From: Owenia fusiformis
Lineage: Eukaryota; Annelida; Polychaeta; Sabellida; Oweniidae
Direction of reading: 5' to 3'
Assembly: GCA_903813345.2 (NCBI GenBank)
Contig: CAIIXF020000012.1
Location: 4,197,318 to 4,261,317, forward strand
Length of the DNA stretch: 64,000 nt
The notes beneath the pieces were generated by a model that was given only the letters and a program-made list of their open reading frames with translations, was not told where the DNA came from and searched no databases. Below, one piece after another: positions 1 to 13,000 of this stretch (its first letter is position 1; each line of letters opens with the position of its first letter). A program made the position numbers and the translations under genes.

Positions 1-190
1 TTGAAATATCTTTCCTTTACTTCTTTACATTTGGTCACACATAAGTTTTACTGTACCTTTAAATCTCTAATTTTAGATATTAAGTCTATTGTTGTATGTT
101 TGGATAATTTATCTACATCTTATGTACAGACAGTTACATTTAATATAATTAATTGGGGAACATATTGTATATTCCGAGTACATGTACCAC

Positions 191-395
191 CAGTGATCTC
201 CCCAGCATTAGCAAGTGGGCGCTGCACCCACCTGATATATTGGAAATAGGCTTGCGCTCACCTGAAAATCGATTTGCACCAATTTGAAAATGAGAAAAAT
301 TATGAAAAATGGGCATATTTTGACCAATTTTGGTCTGAATTGTAAAAATGAGAATTTTGCACCCACTTGAGAAAATATCCTGTGGAGATCACTGA
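191..395. mobile_element. MITE of the AGTGATCTCC family, copy 1
   Basis: About 200 bp bounded by AGTGATCTCCcCAGC on the left and the inverse ...GGAGATCACTG on the right. The interior has repeated CAAGTGGGTGCA / TGCACCCACTTG motifs. A second copy in opposite orientation lies at 9846-10043, so the unit is dispersed. It sits in the FTSJ3 intron after exon 5. Confidence 0.65.
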
Positions 396-403
396 CCACT
401 AAC

Positions 404-2498
404 CTTGAACAGCTGTTTAAAGACCCACATGAGGGAGTGATAATCTTTGGAGCGGAACACCTTTGTGATGAACCAACCTCCTTTCCTGAGAAACTCTGTG
501 GCAAGCTTCATAGCCTGAAGAGTCAGCTGGGCTAAAATACACAAATCTTGAGTTATTGTTTCAACCAAGAGTTACCAACTCTCAGACAGTTGACTAGCCA
601 TATTTCATGATTGAAAGTCAGCAGAAGTTTTTGAACATGGTGTTCAAAGTTTTTTTTTCGGGTAAATATGTGTGAACAGATTTTCTTTGAAATAACCTGA
701 CCAATAAATTTCCTTATCTCTTATTCAACCGAATCACTTATTCGGTTGTAAAAACTGAACTTTCAGTGATTTATAAAGTATGACAGGTTATAGATATCTG
801 ATTATTCAGTGAGGGTGGTTAAAAGCTCACACTGAGAGAATGCATCATAGATCCAGTTCTTTCCCACATTTGGAGCACCATCATTGAGAACTACATCAGC
901 CTTCCATGTCTGTAGCTCCTTCTTTAGTTTCTAGAAAAGAGAAAAATATCACATAATAATTTAATTTTAGGAAATGATGCATCTCTAGAAGACTACTAAA
1001 TCCACCATAGTACTTGACGCCTTCAATGGGCTTCGGAAAAAACCTCAACTCAGGTTACATTCTGAGTTCTTAATTCTAGAACTACCCACCAGGCCGTTTT
1101 TACTTTTTCTTGAAAATTTTATTCTTATGTTTGCTTTAAGAAACTTATGCTCTCTCCAAGAAGGCAAGAACTGAGAGTGAGCTTTGAAAATGTTTTTGAT
1201 AATAAACATGTGGCATTTAAACAGAGGGTCCTGACATTCCTATCACCTACATTATTATTAAAGCTTAGTAATACAATATAATCTGAAAGAACATTAAGGC
1301 TCAGCTGGAAAGTAACATTTTGGTAAAAAATTGCTATACATGCACATGTTATTTTCTGGTACAAAATTAAGTATGTAGGCATGTATGTATTTCCTTGGTT
1401 TTTTCAGGAAAGTATCATTACACTGTCTTCTTTTAGTAAACCTGGAAACAGGTTAATGGTATATTCCAGCTGTACCTTAATTTAATAAGCTCCAAGTGAA
1501 AGTCTACCTGTCTACAGGATTCTGTTGTGATATCATCCTGCAGTAAGATTACATTTGGTATTGGCTTAATGGCAACAAGATCCACACCTAGAAAACAAGG
1601 CAGAACCTAAATATTTCTATAAAATATCCAAATAGAGCTGAATGTAATAGGTAGAACAAATAAAATTAATTGAAAGTAAAAGGGATGTAATCTTTTTTAA
1701 AATAGGAAAATGTTTTTCCGTTTTTTTTATTTTGACCATAACAAATTGAATTTTGAACTGAATTGGGATTTACGGATGAGAAACTATACATCTTTGAGGG
1801 CCTCCCTTACATAAACCATAGGCCTACAGGCCCGTAGCCAGGGGGGATTCCCCCCCTGGCCAAAAATTCTTTCAAAATCATGCAGTTTTTCACCATTTTG
1901 AGCACTTCTCAAGTAATTTTAGCCATATTTGGGCCAAAATTGTGAAAATGTGAACCCCCCTGGAAAATTTTGAAAACTGAACCCCCCTTTGCAAATCCTG
2001 TACGGGCCTGGCCATATCTAGAAACCCCATGTACTGTGCGAACTTCATTGAAATGGCCAGGTCAAGAGAGAGAAAATATATCTGTGTCATTACCTATAAT
2101 CTGACTTGATATGGGCATGTGCTGGGCTGCTACTTGACACCATGATCCTGGGGCAGCACAGAGATCTATCAACACACGTGACTTCTGCAGGAACTGAAAC
2201 TTCCTGTTCAACTGAAGAAGCTTGAACGATGATCTGGCTCGATAACCTGAATTTGAGAAAAATTGTTACGCTCTACTAGCATGCATCTTTTTCACTTTCA
2301 CTGAGCATATATTCAACAACTTGAAGAATACCAATGATAATATTTGTGGAAAATCAGTGTGAGTGATATAGACTTAGTCTAGACTCTAAAGAGAAAAAAT
2401 CAAAGTGTAAAAATATTGAAAAACACCTTACCAGTTTCTTTTGCGAGTTGGTAGAACTTATCCTTTCTGGATTTTCCAGTCTTTACCTTCTTCCCCAT
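404..2498 (-). CDS. FTSJ3: FTSJ3/Spb1-type pre-rRNA 2'-O-ribose methyltransferase, N-terminal part (3' end off the window)
   Basis: Five coding exons read leftwards: 2432-2498 (start ATG at 2498-2496), 2094-2246, 1508-1587, 831-930 and 404-531. All have GT/AG borders, and phases agree at every junction (528 nt, exactly 176 codons). The N-terminus [20 protein letters not shown] is the signature start of FTSJ3/Spb1 proteins. The Rossmann SAM motif DLCAAPGSW is near residues 50-58, [11 protein letters not shown] near 113-123 and FITKVF near 154-159. From family knowledge the RrmJ-like K-D-K-E tetrad methylates ribose in pre-rRNA in the nucleolus. K31, D117 and K157 are visible; the final E and the Spb1 C-terminal domain lie left of position 1. 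The exon 4 donor is taken as GTGAGC after 831 because only that keeps phase with exon 5. No further exon was found in 1-403. The gene is divergent from GPR143. Confidence 0.93.
1827..2010. mobile_element. CAGGCCCGTA-family MITE, complete copy
   Basis: 184 bp with 10-bp perfect inverted ends CAGGCCCGTA / TACGGGCCTG and C/G-homopolymer-rich subterminal sequence. The interior (read on the minus strand) contains GTGCTCAAAATGGTGAAAAA and CTGCATGATTTTGAAAGAAT, which recurs at 9188, 25181 and 28526. This is the only copy here with both ends. It lies in FTSJ3 intron 2. Confidence 0.75.
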
Positions 2499-3117
2499 CT
2501 TTGAACGGTGCGATCACACTAAAATGTTCTAAGTTTAAGAAAAAAGGTGGAATAATGTGTTTTTTCAAAAATATTTCTCAACCACGTGTGTACTTTAAAA
2601 ATGACGTCACTAAATTTTGTGTGCTTTAGAAATCCCGGTGTCACGTGATATAAATTTGGGGAATATCGTAAACGAGTTGGTCATGCTGAACTCAGAGGGG
2701 GAATAACACTTTGCTGAACTCAAGAGCTGAACTCACAAGATAACGAGCTTCAAAATATTGGTGATCTGGATTGTTATTGTTAAACCGTTTCCCACAAGAT
2801 ACAAGGCATCGTAAGTAAACACTTGTCACGTTATAAAACTTATTTTCAAACAGTTTGACTGAAATTTTCATTCTCCAAATTCGATGTTGCTCATTGAAAT
2901 TCAAAACACAGCACTGAACAGTATGAGTATTATATATGTAAAAAACATTCTATGTTTCACCTGTTGCCTCTTGTAATTGAGGAAGTTTCAGGCATGCATG
3001 TTATTTTTTGAAAATGACATGTCAGAGAAGCAACAAAATACAACCATCCATGGGCGTGCTGCTATTTTTATGCCACCAAGGAAACAAGAGTTGAACGAAG
3101 CGAAAAACTAGCCTTAA

Positions 3118-3400
3118 GGTGCTATGGAACTTAACAGGAAATGACAAAACAGGAAATGACAATTTTTTTTGCATTTTTAGACATTTTTTGAACAAAGATA
3201 ACAGAGTTCTGTTTTGACCTCCAGTCAATTCAACTAGTTCCAAATACCATTTACAGGTCCAGGATCACAATGTTCATGGTCAGAATGACCCTAAACATGA
3301 TGAAATAACGTTTTCAGCCCTATGAAAATGTGACTGAAAAATAGCTAAAAGTAGGAGGGTAGGAAAGGTCACTGAACAGAATCTTTTGAATTTTTCAGAA
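3118..3400. mobile_element. TTAA-type GGTGCTGTGG MITE, right-truncated copy
   Basis: Preceded by TTAA at 3114-3117. It begins GGTGCTATGGAACTTAACAG and continues like the complete copy at 24761-25045 up to the ATAGCTAAAAGTAGG block. The right terminal repeat is lost. Confidence 0.6.
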
Positions 3401-3615
3401 AATGTGCCCAATATATTGCTCTAAATGATACAATCTTTGAAAATTTGATATCATTCATAGGAAAAGAAAAAAAATGAAAAAACTGATTTGAAAAGCAATC
3501 TATTTTCCTTTTTATGACCGCCATTTTTGTTTAAGACAATTTTCTAAAATTTCAAAGATTGTATCAGTTAGAGCATTATATTGGGCACATTTTCTGAAAA
3601 ATTGTCTTTGTGTTA
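3385..3615. repeat. Imperfect inverted repeat (hairpin)
   Basis: Left arm near 3388-3450 (TTTTTCAGAAAATGTGCCCA, then ATATTG and GATACAATCTTTGAAA) is reverse-complementary to the right arm near 3555-3610 (CAAAGATTGTATC, then ATTGGGCACATTTTCTGAAA). Probably a small palindromic MITE upstream of GPR143. Confidence 0.6.
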
Positions 3616-4000
3616 GCGTTCTGGGCACTATATACCCATGACAACAAACGAGAGCCACATATTACCCCACACCAGAAATCCAAGATACAGTATATACGGC
3701 GTATCACTTTGCGTGTAAAATATGAATGTAAAATATGAATGTATTTTTCATATGATTATGACACTAATCTGTGGTCTTTTGATTGCTTATTAGTTATTTT
3801 CTAGGTTTTATTGAGGCACAACCTAATAATATGTTGTACTGTAGGTCAATCTTAGACTGTAGAACCAGGGGAGACTATTTCATCAATGCTCTTGTATTTT
3901 CTATAAAATATATAACCCCAACTATAATATAAACAATACCCCAAATCATCATAATTATACTTTATTTCAGAGAATGCTTGCGTAACCAACAAAAATAAAG

Positions 4001-7000
4001 ATGGCATCACCAGCTCTACAATCACTATGTTGCGTCGAAAATAAAACGTTTGAAAGTTTGGCAAGGAATTTATTTCTACCAGGATCTGATGGATTTAACT
4101 TTAATGCTTATAACATCATATGTATAGTCTCTGCTGCAATTAGTTTCACTGGCGCCCTCTATCAAGTGTTGCCACGTAAACCAGAGGAAAACAACCGCAT
4201 CAGGAGGACAGTATCTCAAGGTCAACAGCGTGACATCGTATTCTGGCTCGCTATAGCAGATTTGCTGGCATGCTCAGGTAGTTTTTTATTTATGATTCTA
4301 TTTTACATTCAGTGCTCTCCCCACATTGAAATCTCTGATTGCATTGCATCACAGTGTAATCAGATGTGCCTCCTAAAATGTTACGATAAAAAATAGGAAA
4401 ATTATAAAATGTTGCACAAAAAAGTACAGAATCTTAAGATATTGCACAAAAAATTACAAAATCATAAAATGTTGCACAAAAAGTTCCAAAATACTAAAAT
4501 GTTGCACTAAAAGCAAAGAATCCTGGGGAGAGCAACGACAAAATTATAACACAATTTCTCGTTGTAACATCTCTTTGATTTGATCTTGTGGGTTTGAGAA
4601 ACATTTTCCTCTACCCTATTATATATTCCTTGCATTTCATGGTTGTTGGCTTTGTACATATAGTTGATCATTACAAGTAAATAATATTTAAGGCTTGTTA
4701 TGTTCAGTTCATAGAACATATTTTTCAGATTTTATGATATTACTATGACTTGTCTACTTTTAAATTCAGTCAGCAGATACAGTAAAACCTGTCTAATCCA
4801 AACACCCTTGGGACTAGCCAAAATTGTTCAGATTGGCAGATGTTCGGATTTTGATGTTTTCTGTTGGTCAGGGGGGGGGGGGTATTTTCAATGTTCAGTC
4901 CTCCATATTGCACACTATCCAGAATACTGTTTATTGTACCAAGTGACATACCAAAGTCAGTGGCTAGTGTATGCTGAGATTTCACACTGGCTGTAACTTA
5001 TAACTTGTTGAAGAATCTTGTTGATCTGCTAAACTCGATACATTGTATTGGCAATCCATTTTGTTGATGGGATATACTTTTAAGTTGAATTTTTTCTTGG
5101 GATATGATTGTCTACAAATGTGCATGTCTCGTCTTTGTGATTGTAAAACATATAACAATTGAATCTTACCTATCATAACAGAACCATGGGATATAAAACA
5201 ATTAACCCTGTTCATAATCAAAATCAAAAACACCCAGTTAATTCTAATAATGATATACCAATTATCTCCTGAATTCACACCTTTTCTCTTAATCCAAATC
5301 AAATTATCCAGTTTTTTTTGTAATAGGATAAACCAATTATCCTGTATTCACACCTTTCTAAAACACCCTGTTGTTTTCCACAGTTAGAATGTCACCAAGA
5401 CTTGAATAAGTTAATTAGGACAATATTGGTTCTTTGATTACAAAATCATCAGATATGTAAAGGTAAATGACAACTATAGCATTCTAATTGAAAGCCCATA
5501 ACTGAATATGTGGCTCTTTTCATGTATAAGGTATTATTGAAATGTCCAGGCAAATCCAGACATTTGATATCTGATAAAGTGTTGAGATTAGACAGGTCAA
5601 TTTTTCAAATATGCTTGTTCACTGTTTAGATTTTTTTTTAACATTTGAGTCAATGGGAGGAAAAAATGGTACTGAAAAAGTGTTTGGGTTGGAAGGTGTT
5701 CGGATTAGCCATGTGTTCAGAGGTGTTCTACTGTATGCTGGTATGCGATTTCACAAAAGACATGACAATCCAATCTAAAACAAATTAAAAAGGAAATTCA
5801 ATCCAGTTGTCTAGACCAACAAAGTAGGAGTGTTACTTGAACAAACATTGTAGAAATATATACTTTAAGCTAGAGTTGGCATGAAAGGGTTAATATGTTT
5901 ATGCCTCAGGCAATAGCACTATCCTGTTCTTTAAATTATAATTACATGTAGATAGGTCATTCAAATATATGAATTAAATGAAGCTTTTTAAAGGGAGAAA
6001 AAGAGAATGGACTCTATCTATTTTGCTCTTACCATCCCATTTTCAAAATATTGAAATTTTTGACTGTATTTCAGAACAATTCTTCAATTTAAAGGTTATC
6101 GTTAAGTTTGCAAAATTTTCATGAATTTGGACATTTATGCATCTTTAATCTTCAGTAACCTCTGTCTAAGTTTGATAAGGTATCTAATTTTTTCTGAAAA
6201 TACAAGTAGGATTGTAAGGGAAGGGAAACATTAGACGTGAGCTTATTAAAAGCAAGGACGTCCTTGTTAAAAGTATTGCTTCCAACATTTTGCACTATCC
6301 ATTTCTGATACATGTGCAATGATAAAACAGGTGTAAATTGTTGTTGTCACTTCTGTATCTTTGAAGTGAGACGATTATTTAATATCTCTTTACCCTTTTT
6401 CAAAATCTCTTGCTGCTCACTGCAAATCCTATATTTTATAATGATCCTGTAACGACCCTCACTCTGCATGGTAAGTGCAAAAGGTATTGGTAGCGTTAAA
6501 GGGTTGATGAGTGAGTGGAAGAATCGTCACATTATTACCGGGTCCGTGTTATGATTGTTTATGCTCTCGAGGGTTTTACAGACATGACTGGTTGAATGGC
6601 AAAATGGCTGAATATGTCGCACTGCGACATAAAACATACACCTAACTGACAAAACAGATGATTTAGTTTAAATATAAATGAAAACATGATTATGGGTTTA
6701 TTTACAATATGATTACAAAGTGAGTATAGTAATTATGACAATAACACACATAGTGTGGAAATATATATATATATGAATTAAAGTTCTGATATTGTGACAC
6801 ATGGATGATATATGGTGCAGCGTTACTCAATGGCAACGGGTACCCATATTCAAGGATTATGCACAAAGGTGGATCGTTATGCAACTAAGATCCCTGAAAT
6901 GTGGTTACGATAATATACATAGTATTTCCTATCAAGTACAATACATACTCAAGTAAGATTACATAATTACCAAGAAGCTGATACTGCAATTACACATTAT

Positions 7001-10000
7001 TGAGCTCATATTCATAAATCCTACATTAACTACACATATAACATACAATACTTTCATCTGGGAGAGTGTGTGACACAACTGGTGACCAAATAAACATACA
7101 TAGTAATATGTATTACCATGACTTTGCAACAACCTTTGACAATGAGAACAACAACAACTGGCACCTTGGAGTGTACGACATGACGCAAAGAACCGAATTA
7201 CAACCACTGACAAAATGTAAGACCGATTAGAAATATCAACGTAACATTACGTATTCACAAGCTTGGGTGAAACATACCAAATAATGACTATAACAATAAC
7301 TTGTACAACATTTGATTCAACATACCAATTAGTGATAACAATGTTTACATGACTGCTCATTATGTAACATGCTAGGAAAATTAATGTCATATAACATGTG
7401 GGTGCAATCACATGACATAGATATACATGTCACGCAACAAGTGGGCGCCTGCTATGAAACATGCCGACGCATGCTACATGACATATGGGTGCGGTTACAC
7501 ATCATGTGGGTACATGCTATGTAACAAGTGGGTGCATGTTATGTAGTAAGTGATCAATCATGAACATGAGTGAAACTGTATATCCAAGTTGGTAGTAGTA
7601 CATCACCAACTTATAATATTCCATGACACAACATAAGGGTGGGTGCAACAACTTGTATTCCCTTTGGTAATATTGGGTGCAACAAATTGTATCTCCCTAG
7701 GGTGGCTTTGGGGAAAGCCATACATGCATACAGTATATAAATTATAGTACGACCTTAACGCAACGATACAATAAAACCGACACTCCAACCATCGATAAAC
7801 AATAGAACAGTTCAAGCTCAAAACTAGTATCAAGCTAGACCATAAACCAGGGTTCCATCAGGGTTTAACTCAACACCATCATCTATCTGATACTAACTGT
7901 TGCCCAACAGTAAGACTTGAACTCCATAAGCCGACTACACACAAGCCAGACATTACGTAACATACAGCTGCACAGGGTAGTTTACAGTGTACCAAAACAT
8001 GATCAATTTGGGTATTGATCATCAACAATGAGATAAACTGACATGATCAAACTGGGTATTAATCAACAACAATGAAGCAAACTGACATGATCAAACTGGG
8101 TATGTTGATCATCAACCATGTAAACCAAATATGGGTCAAATAATTCCAATGTGCCTTTGCATTAACAAGTCAAATCCAAATCCAAATGTAATACTTGCCA
8201 ATTTGTCACACTCGATATACATAGAGTGCTTACAGCTTGAAATGAGGTGTAGGGTGTCCATCCACATGAGGTATTTGCATCAGCATATGAGTGGTTGGTT
8301 GTTGGTGGTATGTAGTTCGCCATTTGACAGACGTGCTGACATTTGCAGGTCATGCGGGAGGGGTGAACCTCAAACTTCAAGCCTGATTTGGGGGTCAGAC
8401 TTCGTGCAGATCCTGTTGTTATCACCTCATGTGGACGGACGATTTACTGGTGTAAATCGTGAGACAGTTTAGACACCTCGATGGTCAACAATAGCGACAT
8501 TTTGAGTGAAGATACCGGAGCAAATCACGAATGATTTACTCGAAAAACATAAGATGGCTACCTGTCTTCTGCGCATGCGCAGCGCCCTACATAAATTACG
8601 AACTTATGTAAATCCACAAAAACGGCCATAACTTCGCCAATACGGGACCGATTGCTAAGTTTAAACTACCTATAGAGAGCTGAATTTACGTATTATGTGC
8701 ATATCCTACTAGATTAATGATAAAACATAGTAAACAGGGTGAAATTTAGACCAGAAAACTACGACAGTAACCTTTGACCTTGTTACGTCAAAAGTACGAA
8801 CGGAACTAAGAATGGTTCGAGAATTACGCCAAAAGTACGAACGGGAGCAACAATATCCACAAATTACTAGAATAGGACACTTTAGTGGATAATAACGATC
8901 TAAACATGTATGTGAGTATATAAACAACATTAAGTGAAACCCAACAGTGGTGAGACATCGAACTGACATAACTGAATAGCGGCAAACAAGAAAGTAAATC
9001 TGTTGGGTTATCACAATCCTTTGATTAAAAATTTGTATTTCTGAGTCACTTCAGGCATCCAATGTCAACGTTTTTAGAAAATCAGGCATGGCTGGCTGTT
9101 TAAGACTTCTCTACTTGATCTCATTCAAAAATTATATCTCCAAAACACACACTAATTATTGGCTTGGTATAAACACTATATTAGTATCAGGCCTTTAGCC
9201 AGCTTTTGCCAAGGGGGTCGCCTTTGACAACTTTGTCCCAAAATCACTTCAAAAGTGCTCATAATGGTGAAAACTGCATGATTTTGAAAGAATTTTTGGC
9301 CACAAATCCCCCCCCTCCACCGTGGTCCTGAGTATGGTCACTATTTCAGTGAAGTTGACTTAGGTTTGGTTAAGAAAATGTCAGCATGGTTGGCTTGAAA
9401 TGATTTACACATGTTATAACCAGGGCAGGGGTGTGACAGCCAACTTAATGAGATGGAGCTGCTAGACTTGTAAAATTGGGCTAACTTAGCCCTATTCACA
9501 TGTTGATCCCATCCAGGTATTACATACTGTACTTAAATGATTATAGAAATACACTGGTTTAACAATATGTGATATTCAGAGGTTCATTCAGAACTAAACT
9601 CTGTACTCTGGGTATTCAACAGAAATGCTCATAAATTATAGTAATTTACTATAATATTTAATCTTTTTAAGTCTGTATTTATGAATGAAATATCTCACTA
9701 CTTGACATGCAATAGTTGAATAAATCTACTTATCATGATATCTACTTATATTTGTACTTATATATATTTAGTGTCACACACGCATTATCATCTGTAAATG
9801 TTGTTTACTGGTAATTTGTAAAAATTCAAAATTGTAGACACCTTGCAGTGTTTGTAGATTTTTTCTCAAGTGGGTGCAAAATTCTTGTTTTCTCAACTTT
9901 GAAATCGGTCAAAATTTGCCCTTTTTTCCTGAATTTACTCATTTTCAAGTGGGTGCAAATTAATTTTCAGGTGGGTGCAAGCCTGTTTCTAAAATCTCAG

Positions 10001-13000
10001 ATGGGTGCTGTGCCCAGCTGCTTTAGTGCTGGGGAGATCACTGCATGCTTGGGTGGTTGATTAAAATATTTTTTTATTATTTTTTTTTCAATATCATCTC
10101 AATAGCTTCAAAACTTCAATGGGCAGTTGAGACATAATGTAATCCTAAGAAAAGGTCAAGGTGGGTTTAAAAATCATACCATAAATTGTACTTTAAAACA
10201 TAATGTAACTATTTCAACCAATCAGCCAAGTTTGTGCAAGTATGGGTAATAGTTTTTATATATTATGCATGTATTGTCTACATTTTGGATTAAGTGGTAG
10301 TCAGTCGAGGCTGTTACTGTATAATGTACACTCCCGTCCAAAAGTTTGAAAACCTTTTTCCCCATCGAAATACATTTTAAATGATTTGAATTTTTCACTT
10401 GTTAACAAGCAAAAATTTGGTTTATTTTATCACTGATTGTGTACATTTATATCCTCTAAGTCAAAAGCAGTAAAATTTAAAAATACGTTATTCATCAGAT
10501 CTTTGCGATGGCCCCCATGCTAAATATTGGATTTTATTTTGTGCCCATTCAGGTTCAAGTATTTATAGGTAAGAGTCAATATGCCTTCTCATTGCAAAAG
10601 GAGCTCTTTAAACCACACACATAAATTCCAGTACTTTGGTATTGTGACCCTTTCAATATAACACATTTTTGTCAATTGTATTGAAATTAAAATGTCGGAT
10701 TCTCTTCAAAAGTTAGTTTTCGGATTTTCCTTTAGATGTTAGATCATGGTCTATTTTTTTAAGAGATTTGTCACAGTTTTTCAAGATATCACCTTTAGAT
10801 TTTGAAATATTTCTCAAAGAACTCCATGTAATCCCAGCATTTAGCTTGTGGATTTCATCTAATCTTTTTAAGTACAGTGTACCTTCATTTTTATCTCACC
10901 ACCAGAAGTTGTGAGGACTTTTTGTGTTTGGTGTTTTGTGGTGTTCAGTGCCTGTTACAAACTCTAACAGCTTCCAATAACTGGTGGTATCATTGTTGTG
11001 GAGAGAAATCATCTGTTTTGGCACTGTTTGTAATTAGTCTCAAGAATTTTTTTTGTACTCTCAGAACTTGAAACAAGAAAGCTTTAGTTGCTGTTCCCCA
11101 TAAAATAAAATATTTATATGGCTATATATGAGACAATTATAGTAAAAAGATATTATTGTAGTGTGATTTATCTTATTTTTGACCTTGTAAAGAATTTCAG
11201 CTTCTTGATATATTTTGGTAGATACATGAGCAATATGTTCATTCCTTTTTAGTCTTGATTTATTTAAATTTGGAATTTTCAACACTGGAAAACGTTAATT
11301 TGGTGCTTTATCAATAGATGTTTTTTGAATGCCCTTTGGAAGCCACATCAGTAAAACCTGTCTAATCCAAATGCAACTTGGACAAATCAAAAGTTTTCAA
11401 ATTGGCACACGTTCACATTTAAGAAATTTTAAACATGAACATCTATATATGGCAAAACAAAATTTGGGACTAAAAGAAGTGTTCAAGGTATGAGGTGTTC
11501 AATTCAAATTAGAGAGGTGTACAGATGTATAGGTTTTACTGTAGTTAGCTTATTAAATAGAAAAAACTACACCGTACAGTCAATCAAAGCTACAAAAAAT
11601 ATATATATAGTACTAAATATGTGTACAAATGCGTATAATTTATTTACATTAAAACTTATAAACTGTCATTTTAATGGTGTCAGTTATGAAAGATTTGTAC
11701 TTCATTCAAATATAAAGACAACATGAGGGTTAACGCAGTTGAAGTAGCTTGGTGAACTTCAGTCGCAAACTTTTACCTGTTTTATAATTTTTTAATTTTC
11801 ATTAATCATATATTCATTGTCCTTCATAATAACTGATTTCAATTTCTGATTATTTAAATTAGTTCAACAAAGATGCTCCTCTTTGGAAAATAACTTGTGT
11901 AAAAGAGAGTTGATATTTTGACCAAGACTTGCTCTAACAGTGTCCAGGAACTTCCTCTATTTTGAGAAGATTTTATAAAAAATGATGGGTTTAAAGTCTA
12001 TTACTATTTTGACCCTACCCTCAGGGTTGAATGATTTGATAATTCTGATGATGGTTTGTCATATCACTACCAAGAAACTACCCTCTGCTTAGTATAGACG
12101 TTATTACAATTAAACAGCCATAACTGGTGCCGTAACAGCCTGGGACATAAATCATTTCAAACCAACCACTTTTCTCAACCAATCAGCAAGCTGGAAGAAA
12201 CATGTGCTTAATACTTGCTTATTATGTCACCACCAAAAGTGGTGACATATTGTTATGGTCCCAGTTTTTGTGACAGCGGTTAGTGGTTGGCATCCAACGT
12301 CTGTAACAACTTCTAAAAACTTCCAATAGAAGTTAAATACTGTTTTGACTGACTTCAAATTTTTCAAAATCATATACAAGTTCTCAGAATTTCAAATCTG
12401 ACTTTGGATTTGCGATTTGACCTTCAATGACCTTCCCAAGGTCAAATAAAGGTCAAAAAGGTATTTTTTCAACTTGCTTCAAATTGACCAAATTGTATTT
12501 TCAAAATTATATTCAGGTTCTCAGAAGTTCAAATCTGACTTAAGATTTAAGATTTGACCTTCAATGGCCCTCCCAATGTAAAAAAGGGTCAAAAAGTTAT
12601 TTTTTCAACTTGATCCAAAGTGATCATTTTTTCAAAATCATCTACACAATCTCATACTCCATCTTGGGGGTCATAGCCACTACAACCTGTAAATATGTTA
12701 CATTGATTTTAATTAAAAAAAATCTCAGAATTTCAGATCTGGTTGTAGTTTTGAGATTTGACCTTCAATGACCTTCTCAAGATCAAAAAAGGTCAAAAAG
12801 GTCTTTTTCAACATGCTTCAAATTGACTAATTTTTTTTTCAAAATCATTACAAGATCACAGAAATTCATATTTGATTTTTAGATTCTAGACTTGACGTCT
12901 TCTCAACCTTCTCTTTATAACAAGAATATAATGAAATCCGACCTCTGCTGCCATCTTTACATCAGTCTAAAACCTATGATATTATTCCAGGTATATTGGT

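Larger units (their letters stand above)
2511..4000. other. Shared upstream region between the divergent FTSJ3 and GPR143 start codons
   Basis: About 1.5 kb between the two start codons; it must hold both 5' UTRs and promoters. No clear TATA box or CpG-rich block was recognised. Part of it is occupied by repeats (a TTAA-type MITE fragment from 3118 and a hairpin at 3385-3615). A bidirectional promoter is inferred only from the geometry. Confidence 0.4.

Noticed and set aside
4001-4396. Single-exon 131-aa protein
   Set aside because: Only 4001-4277 is coding; the rest is intron read-through past a donor whose phase matches exon 2 at 12991.
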